From positions 20,850,256-20,914,255 of the forward strand of contig JASFXZ010000001.1 of the NCBI GenBank assembly GCA_032209605.1: a DNA stretch of 64,000 bases, in the 5' to 3' direction. Below the pieces are notes generated by a model that had not been told where the DNA came from, searched no databases, and was given only the letters and a program-made list of their open reading frames with translations. Made by a program: the position numbers and the translations under genes. The number at the start of each line of letters is the position of its first letter. Positions within the stretch are counted from its first letter, which is position 1. The DNA comes from Mactromeris polynyma (Eukaryota; Mollusca; Bivalvia; Venerida; Mactridae). This document shows positions 14,616 through 26,415 of this stretch, one piece after another.

Positions 14616-15599
14616 CTGGACCAAAGAAGACGGAAGTGACCGTTCGTCTGGTTGGATAAGGCAATATGTACAACAGTTTGTGGTGGAAAAAATGAAAGGT
14701 CAGTTTCCAACGTAATACCGTATAGTTTGCCATATTCTGTCCTTAGAGCATGAACAAACATGAACATAACATAAACAGGTGTTAGCGTAAGCTGTTAGTT
14801 TCGAAGTCCTTTTTGAGCAAGCACATTGTACATGAACTGTCAGCATTTTATGAACATCATCGGCAAATACAGGCATTCGTTTATAAGTATAAAACACAAC
14901 CAAATAGCGAAATATGAATGGACTTTGGCTTAAACGATGTGAATTAAACTTTGTTTAAACTTGTTATATGCATTATGGATTGGTTACAAAAATGTATGGT
15001 ATACCAATTAAAGAATTTAAACAATGTATCAAACAATTATCAGTTTATCAGTATGTAAATTTGATAGCCTCATATTTTACTATTGACTTGTAATGTATAC
15101 TTACAAGCAACAATAGCGCTTCTAATATGTTGAAAATCGAAACCGTTAATGTCGAAATGTTCGATTTCTCACGTTGTTCAAATCTGGATATCTAGCATAA
15201 GCTTAAAAGTGAAATAATGTCTACATGGGTCATCCCGTAAAGTTCTCGGACTTTATCAACTTCCCGTGAAATAATGACGATATTTGCATCAAAGTTTGTC
15301 ATATCACAGCTTCCTGTGTTATACAGATGTAAATGACATCACTTTGCTTACCGTGTTCAAATTGATGGACAGGTTGATAAAATGAGTTTGTCATCATTCC
15401 TATTTCAAATTTATTAAGCATGCGTTTACTTTCTGAGATGTCTTAATCTAGTCGGTTACCCGATCTCATACTATGAACTCGTCTTAAGGAATATACGTAC
15501 GTACTCTAAGGCAACTTCCACAGAGTGGGAGCTAACTGCCTAACGTACGAGTCAATGGATAATAGTTCTATCTCACTGCTTCAAAACATACGTTAAAGT
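14616..15599. other. intergenic, nothing recognised
   Basis: AT-rich; short open frames look like chance. Confidence 0.45.
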
Positions 15600-15689
15600 C
15601 ATTTTGGAGGGAAGGCTTAGAAACAAATAAATCGTCGTCTTTTTTCATAGCATTTCGACATTATCTTTTCGTCGAACGTCATTTTTTAC

Positions 15690-16180
15690 AATTCCTCGTC
15701 TTGCAAGAGAGATTAAGTTGTTACAGGGAACGCCACATACATAAGACAATGCCTCCCCACACAGAGAACGCCACATACATAAGACAATGCCTCCCCACAC
15801 AGAGAACGCCACATACATAAGACAATGCCTCCCCACACAGAGAACGCCACATACATAAGACAATGCCTCCCCACACAGAGAACGCCACATACATAAGACA
15901 ATGCCTCCCCACACAGAGAACGCCACATACATAAGACAATGCCTCCCCACACAGAGAACGCCACATACATAAGACAATGCCTCCCCACACAGAGAACGCC
16001 ACATACATAAGACAATGCCTCCCCACACAGAGAACGCCACATACATAAGACAATGCCTCCCCACACAGACACCAGGGAAACAATAGCCCACACAATATTA
16101 GGGACTGAGGAAGTGCAATGGTAAACAGGTATGGGAATAGAGGAGCAAGGAATGGTCTTGCCGTCCATCAAAAAACAGCT
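15690..16180 (-). repeat. dispersed repeat family F, copy 1, carrying a minisatellite
   Basis: Read on the minus strand it matches 19010-19385, 22925-23210, 38540-38830, 42080-42365 (plus) and 40330-40490 (minus). Shared blocks: GGAGCAAGGAATGGTC, ACACCAGGGAAACAATAG, GGGAACGCCACATACATAAG, GAGATTAAGTTGTTACAGG. This copy has its central 38-bp segment amplified nine times. Non-coding; class unknown. Confidence 0.75.
15727..16070. repeat. 38-bp minisatellite, 9 copies
   Basis: Nine near-identical 38-bp units; AACGCC recurs at 15729, 15767, 15805 and on to 16033. Each unit contains AACGCCACATACATAAGACA and TGCCTCCCCACAC. Open frames across it (VWGGIVLCMWRSLCGEALSY type) are repeat artefacts, since 38 is not a multiple of 3 and all minus frames happen to be open. 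Confidence 0.97.
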
Positions 16181-17480
16181 ATGGAGAATTTAGGAGAACA
16201 ATAAGAAGATGAAATCGGGTTGAATGGATACGGTCAGCATTTTTATCCCGAAACCTGGCAGAACCGACTCCAAATTTCAAGCGAGCTTATCGGAGTTCCC
16301 GAGTGCATCACACAAACGGCAAGTTGACAAAATTTCCCCAAAATGATAAAATTGATTGACACAGTAGTTTTGTACATAATTGAGATCAGCCAGTTATTTT
16401 ATAATTTGTACATATGGTATCTCGACTTTATCTATATGCATATTTTAAATTTTAATTTATATCTAACCACCTGCTGTAGTGTCGACATATCAAGTTAGAA
16501 ATGAACGAGTAATGATCAGGGTATCTCATTTATATACTGGTTTAAAAATAGATTTCATTGTTAATTGTTGGGTACGGAAGATGATGAGATGTACCCCTCT
16601 CCATTTACGTCATCAAGCCATATAGGGGTATAGTTAACATGATGTTGCATAAACTTCAAATACTATGTTTATTTGTCGTGACATACTCGCGATTTACGTA
16701 CGACGAAAATACACTTTCCCACATGTTTACATCATATCTATAGTTACGGAATGTTTTACAGATAATTTAGCAAAATTAATCGGTGGTTTTCAATTTTTAA
16801 TCGAAACTTCAAACGAAGCCCTTCATAAGTGAAGGTAAACGATAATTCCTCAGTTACTACCGTGTGAAATTGTAAACATCACTAGGACGCCAGCCCCGAC
16901 CAGGCAGAACGAACAATGGACTGGGATGTAAACATGCATTTTTGACTTAATAGGTAAGATTTTGCAATAGCTGGTAAGGTTGTTGAGTCCGGAGAATCAT
17001 AAAGTGACACTCACGACCGGAATGCGTTTGGCAATACCGTTTGTTCATACATAAGCGAGATATTGCGAATGTAAATTACAAAATACAGTTTTGTTTAAAC
17101 AAGCATTCAAAAACTGGACACAACTGTATTTTATTTGTATGACAAGAGGTAAAGAAACGCGCAAAATAGACAAAAGGTACTCTCACAATGCTGTGAAGAG
17201 GACTAAGACAATAAGAGACACTAGGTGGATTACTGACGGAGCTTTGCAACGTCATCTAGACCATGCTTGTGCGGTCAAGCAATTTACGTCATAGGGGTCG
17301 GTGTCCAGCTCCTACTTATGCAGTGGATCTGAGTCAGCCTTCGGGTCCCTAAATTGTAGCAACGCAGTGTGTTTTCTTTTAATGTATTGTGCTTTTTTGG
17401 ACAAAAAAAACGACCTCCTTTTGATCTAGTATGTAGTAGATACAGACAACCCTATTTTGTCATAAATTCAGGGGAGTCCG
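16181..17480. other. intergenic, nothing recognised
   Basis: Unique-looking sequence with no gene or repeat supported. Confidence 0.45.
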
Positions 17481-17564
17481 GTCCCGCGGCCCCCCGGCCC
17501 CCCGGCCCCCGGCCCCCCCGGCCCCCGGCCCCCGGCCCCCCGGTCCCCCGGCCCCCCGGCCCCC
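17481..17564. repeat. C/G-only low-complexity tract
   Basis: About 84 bp built from GGCCCCC-type heptamers/octamers, essentially 100 percent G+C in an AT-rich region. The minus strand has many G5-G7 runs and so is a strong G-quadruplex candidate. A proline/glycine-rich frame across it is not a gene. Confidence 0.9.
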
Positions 17565-18623
17565 TCTAGATCCGCTCGTGAAATGACACTGTAAAACTAA
17601 ATTTGGGGTCGTCATAGAAACGCCCATTGTCGAATGCAACTAGATTACATTAGATGTTTTTCCAAAACAAACTTTACAATTCAGGTTGTAAGATCAACAT
17701 GTTCAGTGAACGTGACTGTCATCTAAACATAACTTGCGGGGGGAGGTTACGGTTCGGTGGTCGTTTTGAATACTTCGCGAATGTATTTCATAACCATATA
17801 TGGATACTAATAAACAAACAGAGGTTCAATGTTTATGTAAAATGCATTATGCATTTTGCGCCGTCATTTCTATGAATGAGCTCTTAAGCGTTTTCTTATG
17901 TTAAAACGAAGGACTGGCTTTTGAAGAAAAATGCTGATTAAATGATGACGTCATTTCATTCCTAAGTCGTTGCTGGTCGCGTTCATTAAACACGCTCAGA
18001 CAATTAAAGGTTGAACAAAATCAGAGAAGTTTCAAAGATTAATGTCTTTCAAGGTCGTGACCTTTTTATAGGAAGATAATAAATATCTTCGAGCGCTTGT
18101 AATAACCAAAATCAATTCAATAAACTCACTCCCCCGCTCGTCTAAACAAACTATGTTATCACGTGACCAAAAGTACAAAAGTGTTGGTGGATGTTTGCGG
18201 TTTTCACCCTATAAGGTAATTTACGACATACCTGTCGCGTTGCATGAATGCGATATCATCTGCCGTATCACTGGGCCAAACATTTTTGCTGGTTGTAATA
18301 TAATATGTGTAAACAGTAATAAACTTGACTTGGAGACAACGTTGTCCTGTACGGAGTGTGTCATCTCTTGGCGAATCATAAAATTTACAATCTTTGGCTG
18401 TAAGGATTGAGTGGATTTTTTACTTTAACTTGTAAATCCAATGAAGTGTTTTCAGTATTGAATCTTTATGACAATGTTAAATGGTCTATCTCAAGGTCTT
18501 CCAAAACCTCCCACACTCTTTGCGTTTCAAACTTTCTTTCTGTAGTGTAGCCACCAGCCTGAAAACGACAACGAATATGCTGGAAGAGTGTTCGAATATT
18601 AACGCATCTAGAAAGTTTAAGTA
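17565..18623. other. intergenic
   Basis: No gene recognised. A full CRE-like palindrome TGACGTCA lies near 17945, without other support. Confidence 0.4.
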
Positions 18624-18960
18624 ATATTATGCTCATTTTTTGTTCATCTGTTTACCTAAACATGAAATATTTTCTATAGTTAAAACATCAATACACATGC
18701 ATTAACAAAGAATGAACTCATAATGTATTGATCCGTATTTGATGTGTATAGGGCTACATCATAAAATTAAAATCAGGCTATTTTACAAGTTTTGTCTGTT
18801 AGTAATATGTTAGAAAAAAAACATATTTTCAATCGCTTATACATTGCAATGGTTCTTATAAGAGATGTTTTAGCCAATGTAACAACAATGCTGGATGAAG
18901 CTTGTTCAAACATTTTATGTTCAGATGAGCCAGATACATCTTTAACAATATGGTCGCTCA
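18624..18960 (-). repeat. dispersed repeat family G, copy 1
   Basis: Minus-strand match to 19685-20020, 38070-38425 and 43050-43370. Shared blocks (element sense): GGCTCATCTGAAC, TTCATCCAGTATTGTTGTTA, AAGAACCATTGCAATG, ATTACTAACAGACAAAA, GATCAATACATTATGA, TTTAGGTAAACAAATGAACA, ATGAGCATAATATTACTT. Copies 1 and 2 form a large inverted pair about 1 kb apart. Confidence 0.75.
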
Positions 18961-19009
18961 CCTACTTAACTGAAATGGCGTAAGTCGATATACCCTAGGA
19001 TCGAAGGCT

Positions 19010-19385
19010 ATATATTCCAACACTCATTGTTGTCTGTTCCAATTCTCGATGGTTGTTTTGATAATCAGCTAGACCATTCCTTATTTCCCCATTCCTATAG
19101 ATGTTTGCTCTTACACCTCCTAATGTTTCAGATACAGTAAAACATCACTTAAAGACCACCTCAATAATTAAACCTACTCGGAAATTAAGAACACAATTTC
19201 CAATGGCATTTTCACTGTTTTGCTCTTTATTCAACCTCAATATTAAGACCAGTTTTCGAGGGTCCCAACGGTGGTCTTATTATCGAGATTTACTGTATTG
19301 ATGTTTTCTTGGGATCTATATTGGGAGACATCGTCTTGTGAATGTGGCGTTCCCTGTAACAACTCAATTCCTCCTTTATAAACTT
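19010..19385 (+). repeat. dispersed repeat family F, copy 2, interrupted by a MITE
   Basis: AGACCATTCCTTATTTCCCC and TTACACCTCCTAATG lead into the MITE at 19133-19297, after which the family continues with TTGGGAGACATCGTCTTGTG and GGCGTTCCCTGTAACAACTC. Confidence 0.75.
19133..19297 (+). mobile_element. MITE family A, copy 2 (nested in family F)
   Basis: TACAGTAAAACATCACTTAA to GTCTTATTATCGAGATTTAC-TGTA, flanked by TA. Sits inside a family F copy, so it inserted later than F. Confidence 0.85.
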
Positions 19386-19684
19386 GATACTGAGATAAAA
19401 TCTCCAAAATGTATTTAAGAATTATCACACTAATTATGGTCAGAGCATGAAAATATTGCAAACCAACAGTATTCTGTGCCCGATAAACCGATAAAAATCT
19501 GCCTATTTTCTTAAATATTTATCCAAGTAAAGATTCTATATTGGACAGAAATAAATTAAGATTCAATATGAGATTTGAATTTGGTGATCTGAAAGGTCGA
19601 TTATGGCCAGAGAGGTATTATTGTTCATGAGGGTTTGTTTCAAGAAAATGCTTCTCGATATGACCGTCCTTCGTAACTTGTTAC

Positions 19685-20020
19685 CTGGCCCATCTGAACC
19701 CTAAAATGTTTAATGGACTTCATCCAGTATTATTGTTACATAGGCTAAATAAGAATTATTGCTTTGTATAACCAATTAAAACGATCTTGTTTTATCTTAT
19801 TACTAACAGACACAACTTGTAGAAGACCCGCTTGTTAAAAAAAATGGATTTTTTTATAAATTTTATGATAATAAAAACTTCTGTTTTCGATTAATACAGA
19901 GACATACATTATTAGTGTATACTTTAATAATGCATTTTTACTGATTTTTAACTATATACAGTACATGTTTCATGATTGTTTAGGTAAACAAATGAACAAA
20001 AAATGAGCATAATATAACAT
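19685..20020 (+). repeat. dispersed repeat family G, copy 2
   Basis: GGCCCATCTGAACCCTAAAA to AACAAATGAACAAAAAATGA-GCATAATAT; same block order as copies 1, 3 and 4, with moderate divergence. Confidence 0.75.
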
Positions 20021-21634
20021 TAATACTGGTTTTAAAGCAATGGTCACGTGTTCAATCCAGAGCACGTAACTTAAATCCTACGAACACGGAACTTTTCAAT
20101 GCAATACATTCGGATGAACATGGATGAACAATGGATATGATTTGCTCTTATGACAAAGTAGGCTATAAATTTCAAAATACTGTCTTCAACTGATGGTGAT
20201 ATAAATAGTGTACGCAATCCAAGCTTGACAAGACAACAGATATTTGCGTTTGTCATGTATTGACAGTTATTTTTCAATTTGGCGCCTATTGGACGTATGT
20301 CTTTGTTGTTCAGTAATTTATGAGTGTCTGCGATTCGTTTGTAACTTGTTTGTTGTTTGTGAAGCGATGTTCAACACTTGAAGTATCAGCAACGGTCTCC
20401 GAAGGGAGAATATACGATGTTGTGGTGTTATAATGTCGATGTTTGACTGTTCTCCACATACCATTATAAGAAATAAGCTCTCAACTCCTCGCCTGGTTCA
20501 GAAGTTTGAGCCGTGTGTGTTTATTGAAAATAACGATTTAAGAAACCAAAGTTGCGACCGGTCCAGTTGCGGAAGAGCTTGTCTTTTTCCCGCCTTTTCT
20601 GACGGTGTTGTGGTATCGCATGAAGGCCTAAAATCGCACAATTCGGCTCATATCAGATTCAAGTTACTTACGTAATTATTGTTCGGTCTGATATCTGACA
20701 ATGCGCATTATTATCACATACGGTACGAATCTCACGTAATATTTGAGCACACCAAGGTCTAATAATAAAAAAAACGTTTAACGTTTACCATCGTTTTATT
20801 TATTGGCAATATAAGCTTTGATGAACCGGAAAATAATCACTAGAAAGTAAATATTACGAGGTATAAATGTCTTTAAGAATGTTCAACAACTTGGTAAAAT
20901 GTAAACAAATAAACAAATATCGTGCGTATCTATTTACCCACATTGCGACAAACCAAGGTATTTCAATACGATTTTATATGAAGGTTTAAGATTGATGGCT
21001 TTCACGTTCGTACGCAAATTGTGGACCAAATTCGACAAAAAGTCATACCATTTACTCGATTACTGTTGATTGGCGCGTGGTTTTTTTCCGTATGACTTAA
21101 TGATTTTGTATTTGTCCGGATTTCAGATAGTGTCGAACGATTTGTTTGTCTTTTTGGCAAAGGAGTGCAGTATGTGAATTCACTTGAATATGTACAGACG
21201 ACATTTATACATCCGTATGACGTTGAGGTTAAAAACGATAGTGTTATCACCTGGATTTGGTTGAGTCATGGTTAATTAGTACTAGGTTTGAATATCTATT
21301 CCCTAACAAGGGTTTGGTTTAGACTGGGAACGCCGTCCAAAGAGCGAGGAAAGCTGCCAAGCCCAAACTCTTTTCTTCAAAATGGATTTTGTCATAATGT
21401 AAAAAAAACTCCATTGGTCACTCTGGAATAGCATGACTTTGCAAGAAGCTTTCTGAATAAGCGATATTAAGACTTTGCGTGCTTTTTTTGTTCTTTGCGC
21501 ACCTTGTCTGGTATTGCCTGGCCTTACGGTTGCTCACAGTCTGAAGACAGATATCTCCGATTGAAGACCAGTCGTCGCATTATTACCAGAAACTCGTAAC
21601 TTGCTTTTTGTCTTATTGAGAATTTTTATTTTAC
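20021..21634. other. intergenic, nothing recognised
   Basis: No supported gene or repeat. Confidence 0.45.
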
Positions 21635-21850
21635 AGTTTTACCCTCTTGAGATAATTGTTACATACTGGGTTATGGAATTGCATTTTGTTTAAGTTATGT
21701 GCATTCCAGAACAATATAGGTAGTACAAATAGAAAGAGCATGGAAAAACGGTTTCAACGAAACCAAATAATCAAAAATTGAGTTACAGGGTTCTGTAAAA
21801 CAGGCGACGCAGTCTCGAAACTTTAAGCCTCTGACATGCAGTTTCTGAGC
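21635..21850 (+). repeat. dispersed repeat family K, copy 1
   Basis: TTTTACCCTCTTGAGATAAT-TGTTACATACTGG and TTGCATTTTGTTTAAGTTAT-GTGCATTCCAGAACAATATAGG match 62940-63125 on the opposite strand. The following AAATTGACCAATGGCA (near 21860) also resembles 62030-62045. Confidence 0.65.
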
Positions 21851-21947
21851 ACACATTTCAAATTGACCAATGGCATTGTTGCATTCTTAGACTGGTTTTA
21901 AAACTGTGTTTTATAACCCCGGGTCAGAAACTGTTGAATTCTGATTG

Positions 21948-21961
21948 ACCGGGGGGGGGGG
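21948..21961 (+). repeat. G homopolymer run
   Basis: A G run of about 10 preceded by CCGG; low complexity. Confidence 0.8.
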
Positions 21962-22027
21962 TAATGAGTCCGGTCTTTTAGGAATACAGCAACTATTTCG
22001 AGCTTCTACGTGTTTTGCATTAGAAAC

Positions 22028-22206
22028 ATCACTGTCTCATCTTTCCCTAATCATCGAGTGCTTTTAATTCACTTGTTTTATATCACTTTGTGTACACAAG
22101 GTGCACCTCTTGTGCATGGGGGAAAATCACTGTCTCCTCTTACACAAAACAATGAGTGCTTTTAATTCATTTGTTTTAGATTATTTTGTGTACAAAAGGT
22201 GCACAT
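22028..22206 (+). repeat. 98-bp imperfect tandem duplication
   Basis: Two units starting ATCACTGTCTC, each containing GAGTGCTTTTAATTCA and TTTTGTGTACA/GTGCAC-type ends. Period 98. Confidence 0.8.
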
Positions 22207-22214
22207 AAACAAAT

Positions 22215-22920
22215 CCATTACAATATGTTTCGTCGCAAGATTGTCTGATCTTGTTTGAACGGATTACAACCTTGGAGATGCTTTTTGTCATGAATGTGTG
22301 ACCACAAGCAGTTATCTCCAACACCAAACGTTCTCTGATGAATTCATTGTAAGAGAGTAAATGTATTTTGAAGTTAAATTAGTTTGATTAATGGCTCTTG
22401 TTAGTCCACGAGTGACAAACATGTTCCAAAATGATTGTGGGAGAATATAAATCCTCATCCCCCGTCTGCGTTCCAATGTTGTCCTCGTGACCACTGTTGA
22501 TGACGTCAACAGAAACGTTGTCATGATAACTGCATTCCACTACGTACTTGACTTTGTCCTACTTTCTCTATTTTTATCCTTTTGATGTGAAATTTATCTT
22601 TTGATGCAGATAAAGCAAGTTAAATAAATCTTGGATTCATAATTTTTTAGGATTTAAACATCACGAAAGTGGAAGACATTGAAAGGTTACGTACTTATAA
22701 ACAAAACGATCTACTTGGCGTCCATTATGGCCAAGCGGTATTCGCCATGATCTTGTAGCGATTGTCACATCGTAAACAACGTGAGGGAACCTGAACAGGC
22801 TTTCACTGTGTCTCACAATTTCTTGTTGCCGTGATGGTTTTACAAGTTCAGCATTAAACTGTACTGCTCTGTACTGAATTTATCAAACTAGGCTTCAAAT
22901 AAAGCACGTACAGCGCCATT
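22215..22920. other. intergenic, nothing recognised
   Basis: No supported gene or repeat. Confidence 0.4.
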
Positions 22921-22924
22921 TATA

Positions 22925-23210
22925 GTGTTCGGGTTATTTTCTGCCCAGTTTCGGCCTATTGTTGCCTGCTGTCTTGACTTGTCCTGTGATCTTTTCCATC
23001 CATTGACACCCCCTCTTCACTGTTTGTCTTCATTGATTCTGCCAGGCCATTCCTTGCGTCTCTGTTCCCTTATGTATGTACCCTTGAACCTCCTCAAGTG
23101 CCTTATGTTTTATGGATTGTTGTTTTCCCGGAGGTCTGTGTGGGGAGGTACTGTCTCATGTATGTGGCTTTCCCTGTAGCAACTTATTCTCTCTCTGTAT
23201 TCTAGTATTC
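22925..23210 (+). repeat. dispersed repeat family F, copy 3
   Basis: Contains CAGGCCATTCCTTGCG, ACCCTTGAACCTCCTCAAGT, TTGTTTTCCCGGAGGTCTGT and GGGGAGGTACTGTCTCATGT, i.e. one copy of the segment that is amplified at 15.7 kb. Confidence 0.75.
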
Positions 23211-23539
23211 CAAGCGCCGCGGACTCAGGGAAAATGTCTCCACATATTAAAACCTGCACAATGTGCTGTTTTATGCGCCGTTCACGATTACATACAAGCC
23301 TGCCCTATAGATACAATAATAAATTATTCAGATGTTTTAATTTTAGACTAAAACTTATATTTGTTAACCCGCAATCCGTTCAATAACAATACGTTCCGCT
23401 TGTCATGTAGTACGGAATATCACGTTATATATATAAAGCAGTAAAAATGTAACGAGGAAGGGTGCATGCATTGTTAATGTCCGTAAACAAATTCATACCA
23501 ATTGTACTTTGAATTAAGCAGTAAGGTAGAGCCATTTTT

Positions 23540-23750
23540 CCAGTTTCCAAGGGAACAATGATCAACCAATACCAACTTGCCCTTACACAAGCAGCTGACA
23601 ACTTCTCCGCATGGAACTTCGGTAGTGGACAAATGATCGTTGCCAAATGCTACGGATAGACATGACCTGCTTAGCCTAAGACACGAACCCTGACCTTCAG
23701 GGTGACGCACAAGGGCACTAGCCACTAAGCCGTATCCGGCGGGCAGTAAG
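23540..23750 (-). mobile_element. tRNA-derived SINE
   Basis: On the minus strand the head has an A-box-like CTTAGTGGCTAGTGC and a B-box-like GGGTTCGTGTC (23672-23747). It is followed by a core GTTGTCAGCTGCTTGTG-TAAGGGCAAGTTGGTATTGG that is shared with the SINE at 33232. Not a functional tRNA: the arms do not pair properly. Confidence 0.7.
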
Positions 23751-24030
23751 GAAGGAGGGATGACCAAAAACATCACTGAAGCAGAGCAGATTTTGGATAC
23801 CTTTAAAACTGCAATACTTAGTTAATGATTTATAGTCCAGTTAACATGATAGTAAGCTAAACAAATATGACATCACAAAGTCAAGTAGGTTAACTAAAGT
23901 CTGGAATGTTCCTGGTGTCGATGACATGTTAAAAAGTTTAGCACTGTAAGATAACTGGGTCTCCACATACATGTATACATGTACCTATACCGACATAGTG
24001 ACATATACCCTGATTGTCTAGCATACTATG

Positions 24031-24100
24031 AAATAATAATGATAATATTAATTTCTTTATTTTCAGAAGGTAACATATTTATGGTTAAACAACGAGTTGT
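24031..24100 (+). repeat. dispersed repeat Q, copy 1
   Basis: AATTTCTTTATTTTCAGAAG-GTAACATATT and GGTTAAACAA are inverted at 27046-27115. Confidence 0.55.
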
Positions 24101-24264
24101 ATTGCTCTTGAGATAATTGTGAAATCTTGGCAACATTGATACAGACACAAATATGGCGATTGTAGAAAAACTCACTTAAACATATTTTTATATGTTGTTA
24201 TATGTAGAAAACAACCTCTCTATAACGACAACCTCTCTTCAACATCATTTATCAACATTCACTG

Positions 24265-24281
24265 TACAGTAAAACCTCAAC
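24265..24281 (+). mobile_element. MITE family A terminal fragment
   Basis: TACAGTAAAACCTCAA only, abruptly followed by repeat R. Confidence 0.5.
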
Positions 24282-24285
24282 AAGA

Positions 24286-24372
24286 TTTGCATAGACGTTT
24301 CGATGATTCAGTTTAGCTAACTGCAAGCGCAATCGACAGTATATGTGTCCAGTAGCGGTTAGAAACTATGAG
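24286..24372 (+). repeat. dispersed repeat R, copy 1
   Basis: TTTGCATAGACGTTTCGATG, TTCAGTTTAGCTAACTGCAA and CCAGTAGCGGTTAGAAACTA match 49042-49140 closely and 51720-51815 distantly. In copies 1 and 2 a family A MITE follows immediately. Confidence 0.7.
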
Positions 24373-24375
24373 AAA

Positions 24376-24539
24376 TACAGTAAAACCTCAATAATAAGAC
24401 CACCCTAGGACCCTTGAAAAATTGTATTCTTAGTGAAGTGGTCTCAATATTGAGGTTGAAGATCAAAACACGGAAAAAGGACTTGAAAGGTGTGTTCTTT
24501 ATTTTGAGTTGGTCTTATTATTGAAGGTTAACTACAGTA
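24376..24539 (-). mobile_element. MITE family A, copy 3
   Basis: TACAGTAAAACCTCAATAAT to GTTGGTCTTATTATTGAAGG-TTAACTACAGTA; the right end is disturbed. Confidence 0.8.
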
Positions 24540-24650
24540 AGAATTTGCTACCAGTATAACCTCTATGAAGCAACAACCTCTCAACAACAGTCAACATTTG
24601 CATTTCTCACAGGGTGTTGCTCAGGAAAGGGTGCACTGTATTATTAAGTT

Positions 24651-26330
24651 TAATAAAGTAGATTGTCATCGAACTTTGACCTACTATTTCATATTTTATG
24701 AATCTGAAAATATCCGGTAATCAGTAGAATATTTCATTATACATTATAAATGTTGATTTACAAGCATGACGTATCTTGAGCGAAGGTCGTACTTTAGTGT
24801 GAATGTCTTGTTAAATGTAAAATAACATGTTTTTGTACCATAAATCACGTTTCTATCAACAGTTACTTACTAATTGCAGGGTATGGTATTTAAACTTCAA
24901 TTCCTTAAATAGGAAATAAATCGTAACGGTGTCTGCGTAATGTCTATCAATTTGTACAATTTTCCTTGACCATATTATCTGACCTACAAAGTCATAGAAT
25001 ATCTATATACAGCGTTCGTATACTAAAATTAAACACACATTATCATAATTTCCACTTAACCTTATCTGATGTTTGAAGTTATATATCTGACTGGGGTAAT
25101 AGGGCACTATTAAAAACCGTCTTGACAAATGTGAACCGGGATTGACACACCGGATTAAGATAATTTAGTATCAACCGTATGAAAATGGTTACATGAAAGC
25201 GGTCGATATTTTAATATTTTGATATGAAATTTGCACTTTAATTTGTGAATGGAACAATTTTCCAGTGTAGACAGTGTATTTAACCGAGAAACTATTTTAA
25301 GAAAGTTTAATTCTGTGCAAATAGTTAGACGTTGTTCTTTCAACATCTAATGATTCCATTTATGGAATACCGACGTACGACTCTTTAAAGTCATCTTTAT
25401 AAGCGAACCATTTTTAAAAAGGCGCTAAGCGTTATATTTTTATACATTTATATATATAACACGAGGTTATAAATGCGTTTATTGACTTCAGCCTATTTTC
25501 ATCCGCGGCACCCCACAAGGAGTTTTCTGTTAAACGAGAGTGTGAAGATTTCACATGATTTCTTCGTAAAAACTTATAAAACATGGAGTTTGATATGTGT
25601 GTTGAGTTATATAACTTATAAAATGTCTATAAACCTTTCACCCTGATCATTCACAGAACCTCGTTTCAAAGAGCACTTCCATAACGCCGAGCGTATCCCA
25701 TCTCAGTAAGCCGTCTGCTCAATATATCATTATGTCAATCTCGTTCCGTCCATCGTAGATTAATTTGTCAAGGATTTAAACATACAACTCTTGCATAACA
25801 TTGTGCATCGACAATATACACTAAAGCCTACCGTATAATGTCAGTGTTTGCTAGTAATGATCCAAGTTTAATAGCAGTGACCTGTGCTATCAAGGTTTGC
25901 CAAGATACCGACACCACTAACGGTATTAGTGTCGAGGTTTTATCACAGTTAACATATATACACACGATAAGTCTGCTGTCGCCACTGGATCATGATATTG
26001 TCCATCTTTGTATCTCTTATACACTGACTTGTATCATTTAATGAACATCAGGGACCGTGTCTGTCCATTTATCTTATCGAATATTGCAAGTTTTACCGCT
26101 GTATATTACATGCATTGTTTGTACAGTAAATCCTGTGATAATGATGTCTACTTGACAACCCTCGACTAGCATTTCAATGCCGTCCCTTTCAGTTTTTAAT
26201 TTCGACAAAATTATTAATTTTACTTAGGATTTGACACAAGTTCTTGCAACGTATATTAGTCCCTATCGACGAATGCTTACCGGATTTCGACCGAGTATTA
26301 TGTGTCTTATTCAGGAATTGTGGAGACCGC
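24651..26330. other. intergenic, nothing recognised
   Basis: AT-rich. A short imperfect hairpin near 25896-25935 is the only structure seen. Confidence 0.4.
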
Positions 26331-26345
26331 AGAAGGGTTTTATCC

Positions 26346-26415
26346 AGGTTGGGATTCGAACGGTGTATCAACTTTCGGGCCAGGTGTCCGGAGCGTTACC
26401 TCTTTGCCGACTCAC
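26346..26415 (-). mobile_element. tRNA-like SINE head
   Basis: Minus strand: GTCGGCAAAGAGGTAACGCT (A-box-like) and CCGTTCGAATCCCAACC (B-box-like), with an expanded middle. No proper acceptor stem, so a SINE remnant rather than a tRNA gene. Confidence 0.5.

Larger units (their letters stand above)
24205..24650. repeat. dispersed repeat family I, copy 1, split by a MITE
   Basis: AACAACCTCTCTATAACGAC before, and GCAACAACCTCTCAACAACA plus CAGGGTGTTGCTCAGGAAAG after, the nested MITE at 24376-24539. The right end GGTGCACTGTA is shared with 35995-36002 and about 52981-52990. Confidence 0.6.

Noticed and set aside
15645..16171. Three overlapping minus-strand frames of 124-152 residues with CMWRSLCGEALSY-type repeats
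   Set aside because: All three minus frames of the 38-bp minisatellite are open; the frame cycles through phases each unit.
25896..25935. Short imperfect hairpin around CGACACCACTAACGGTATTA
   Set aside because: Stem too short and interrupted for a confident structural call.
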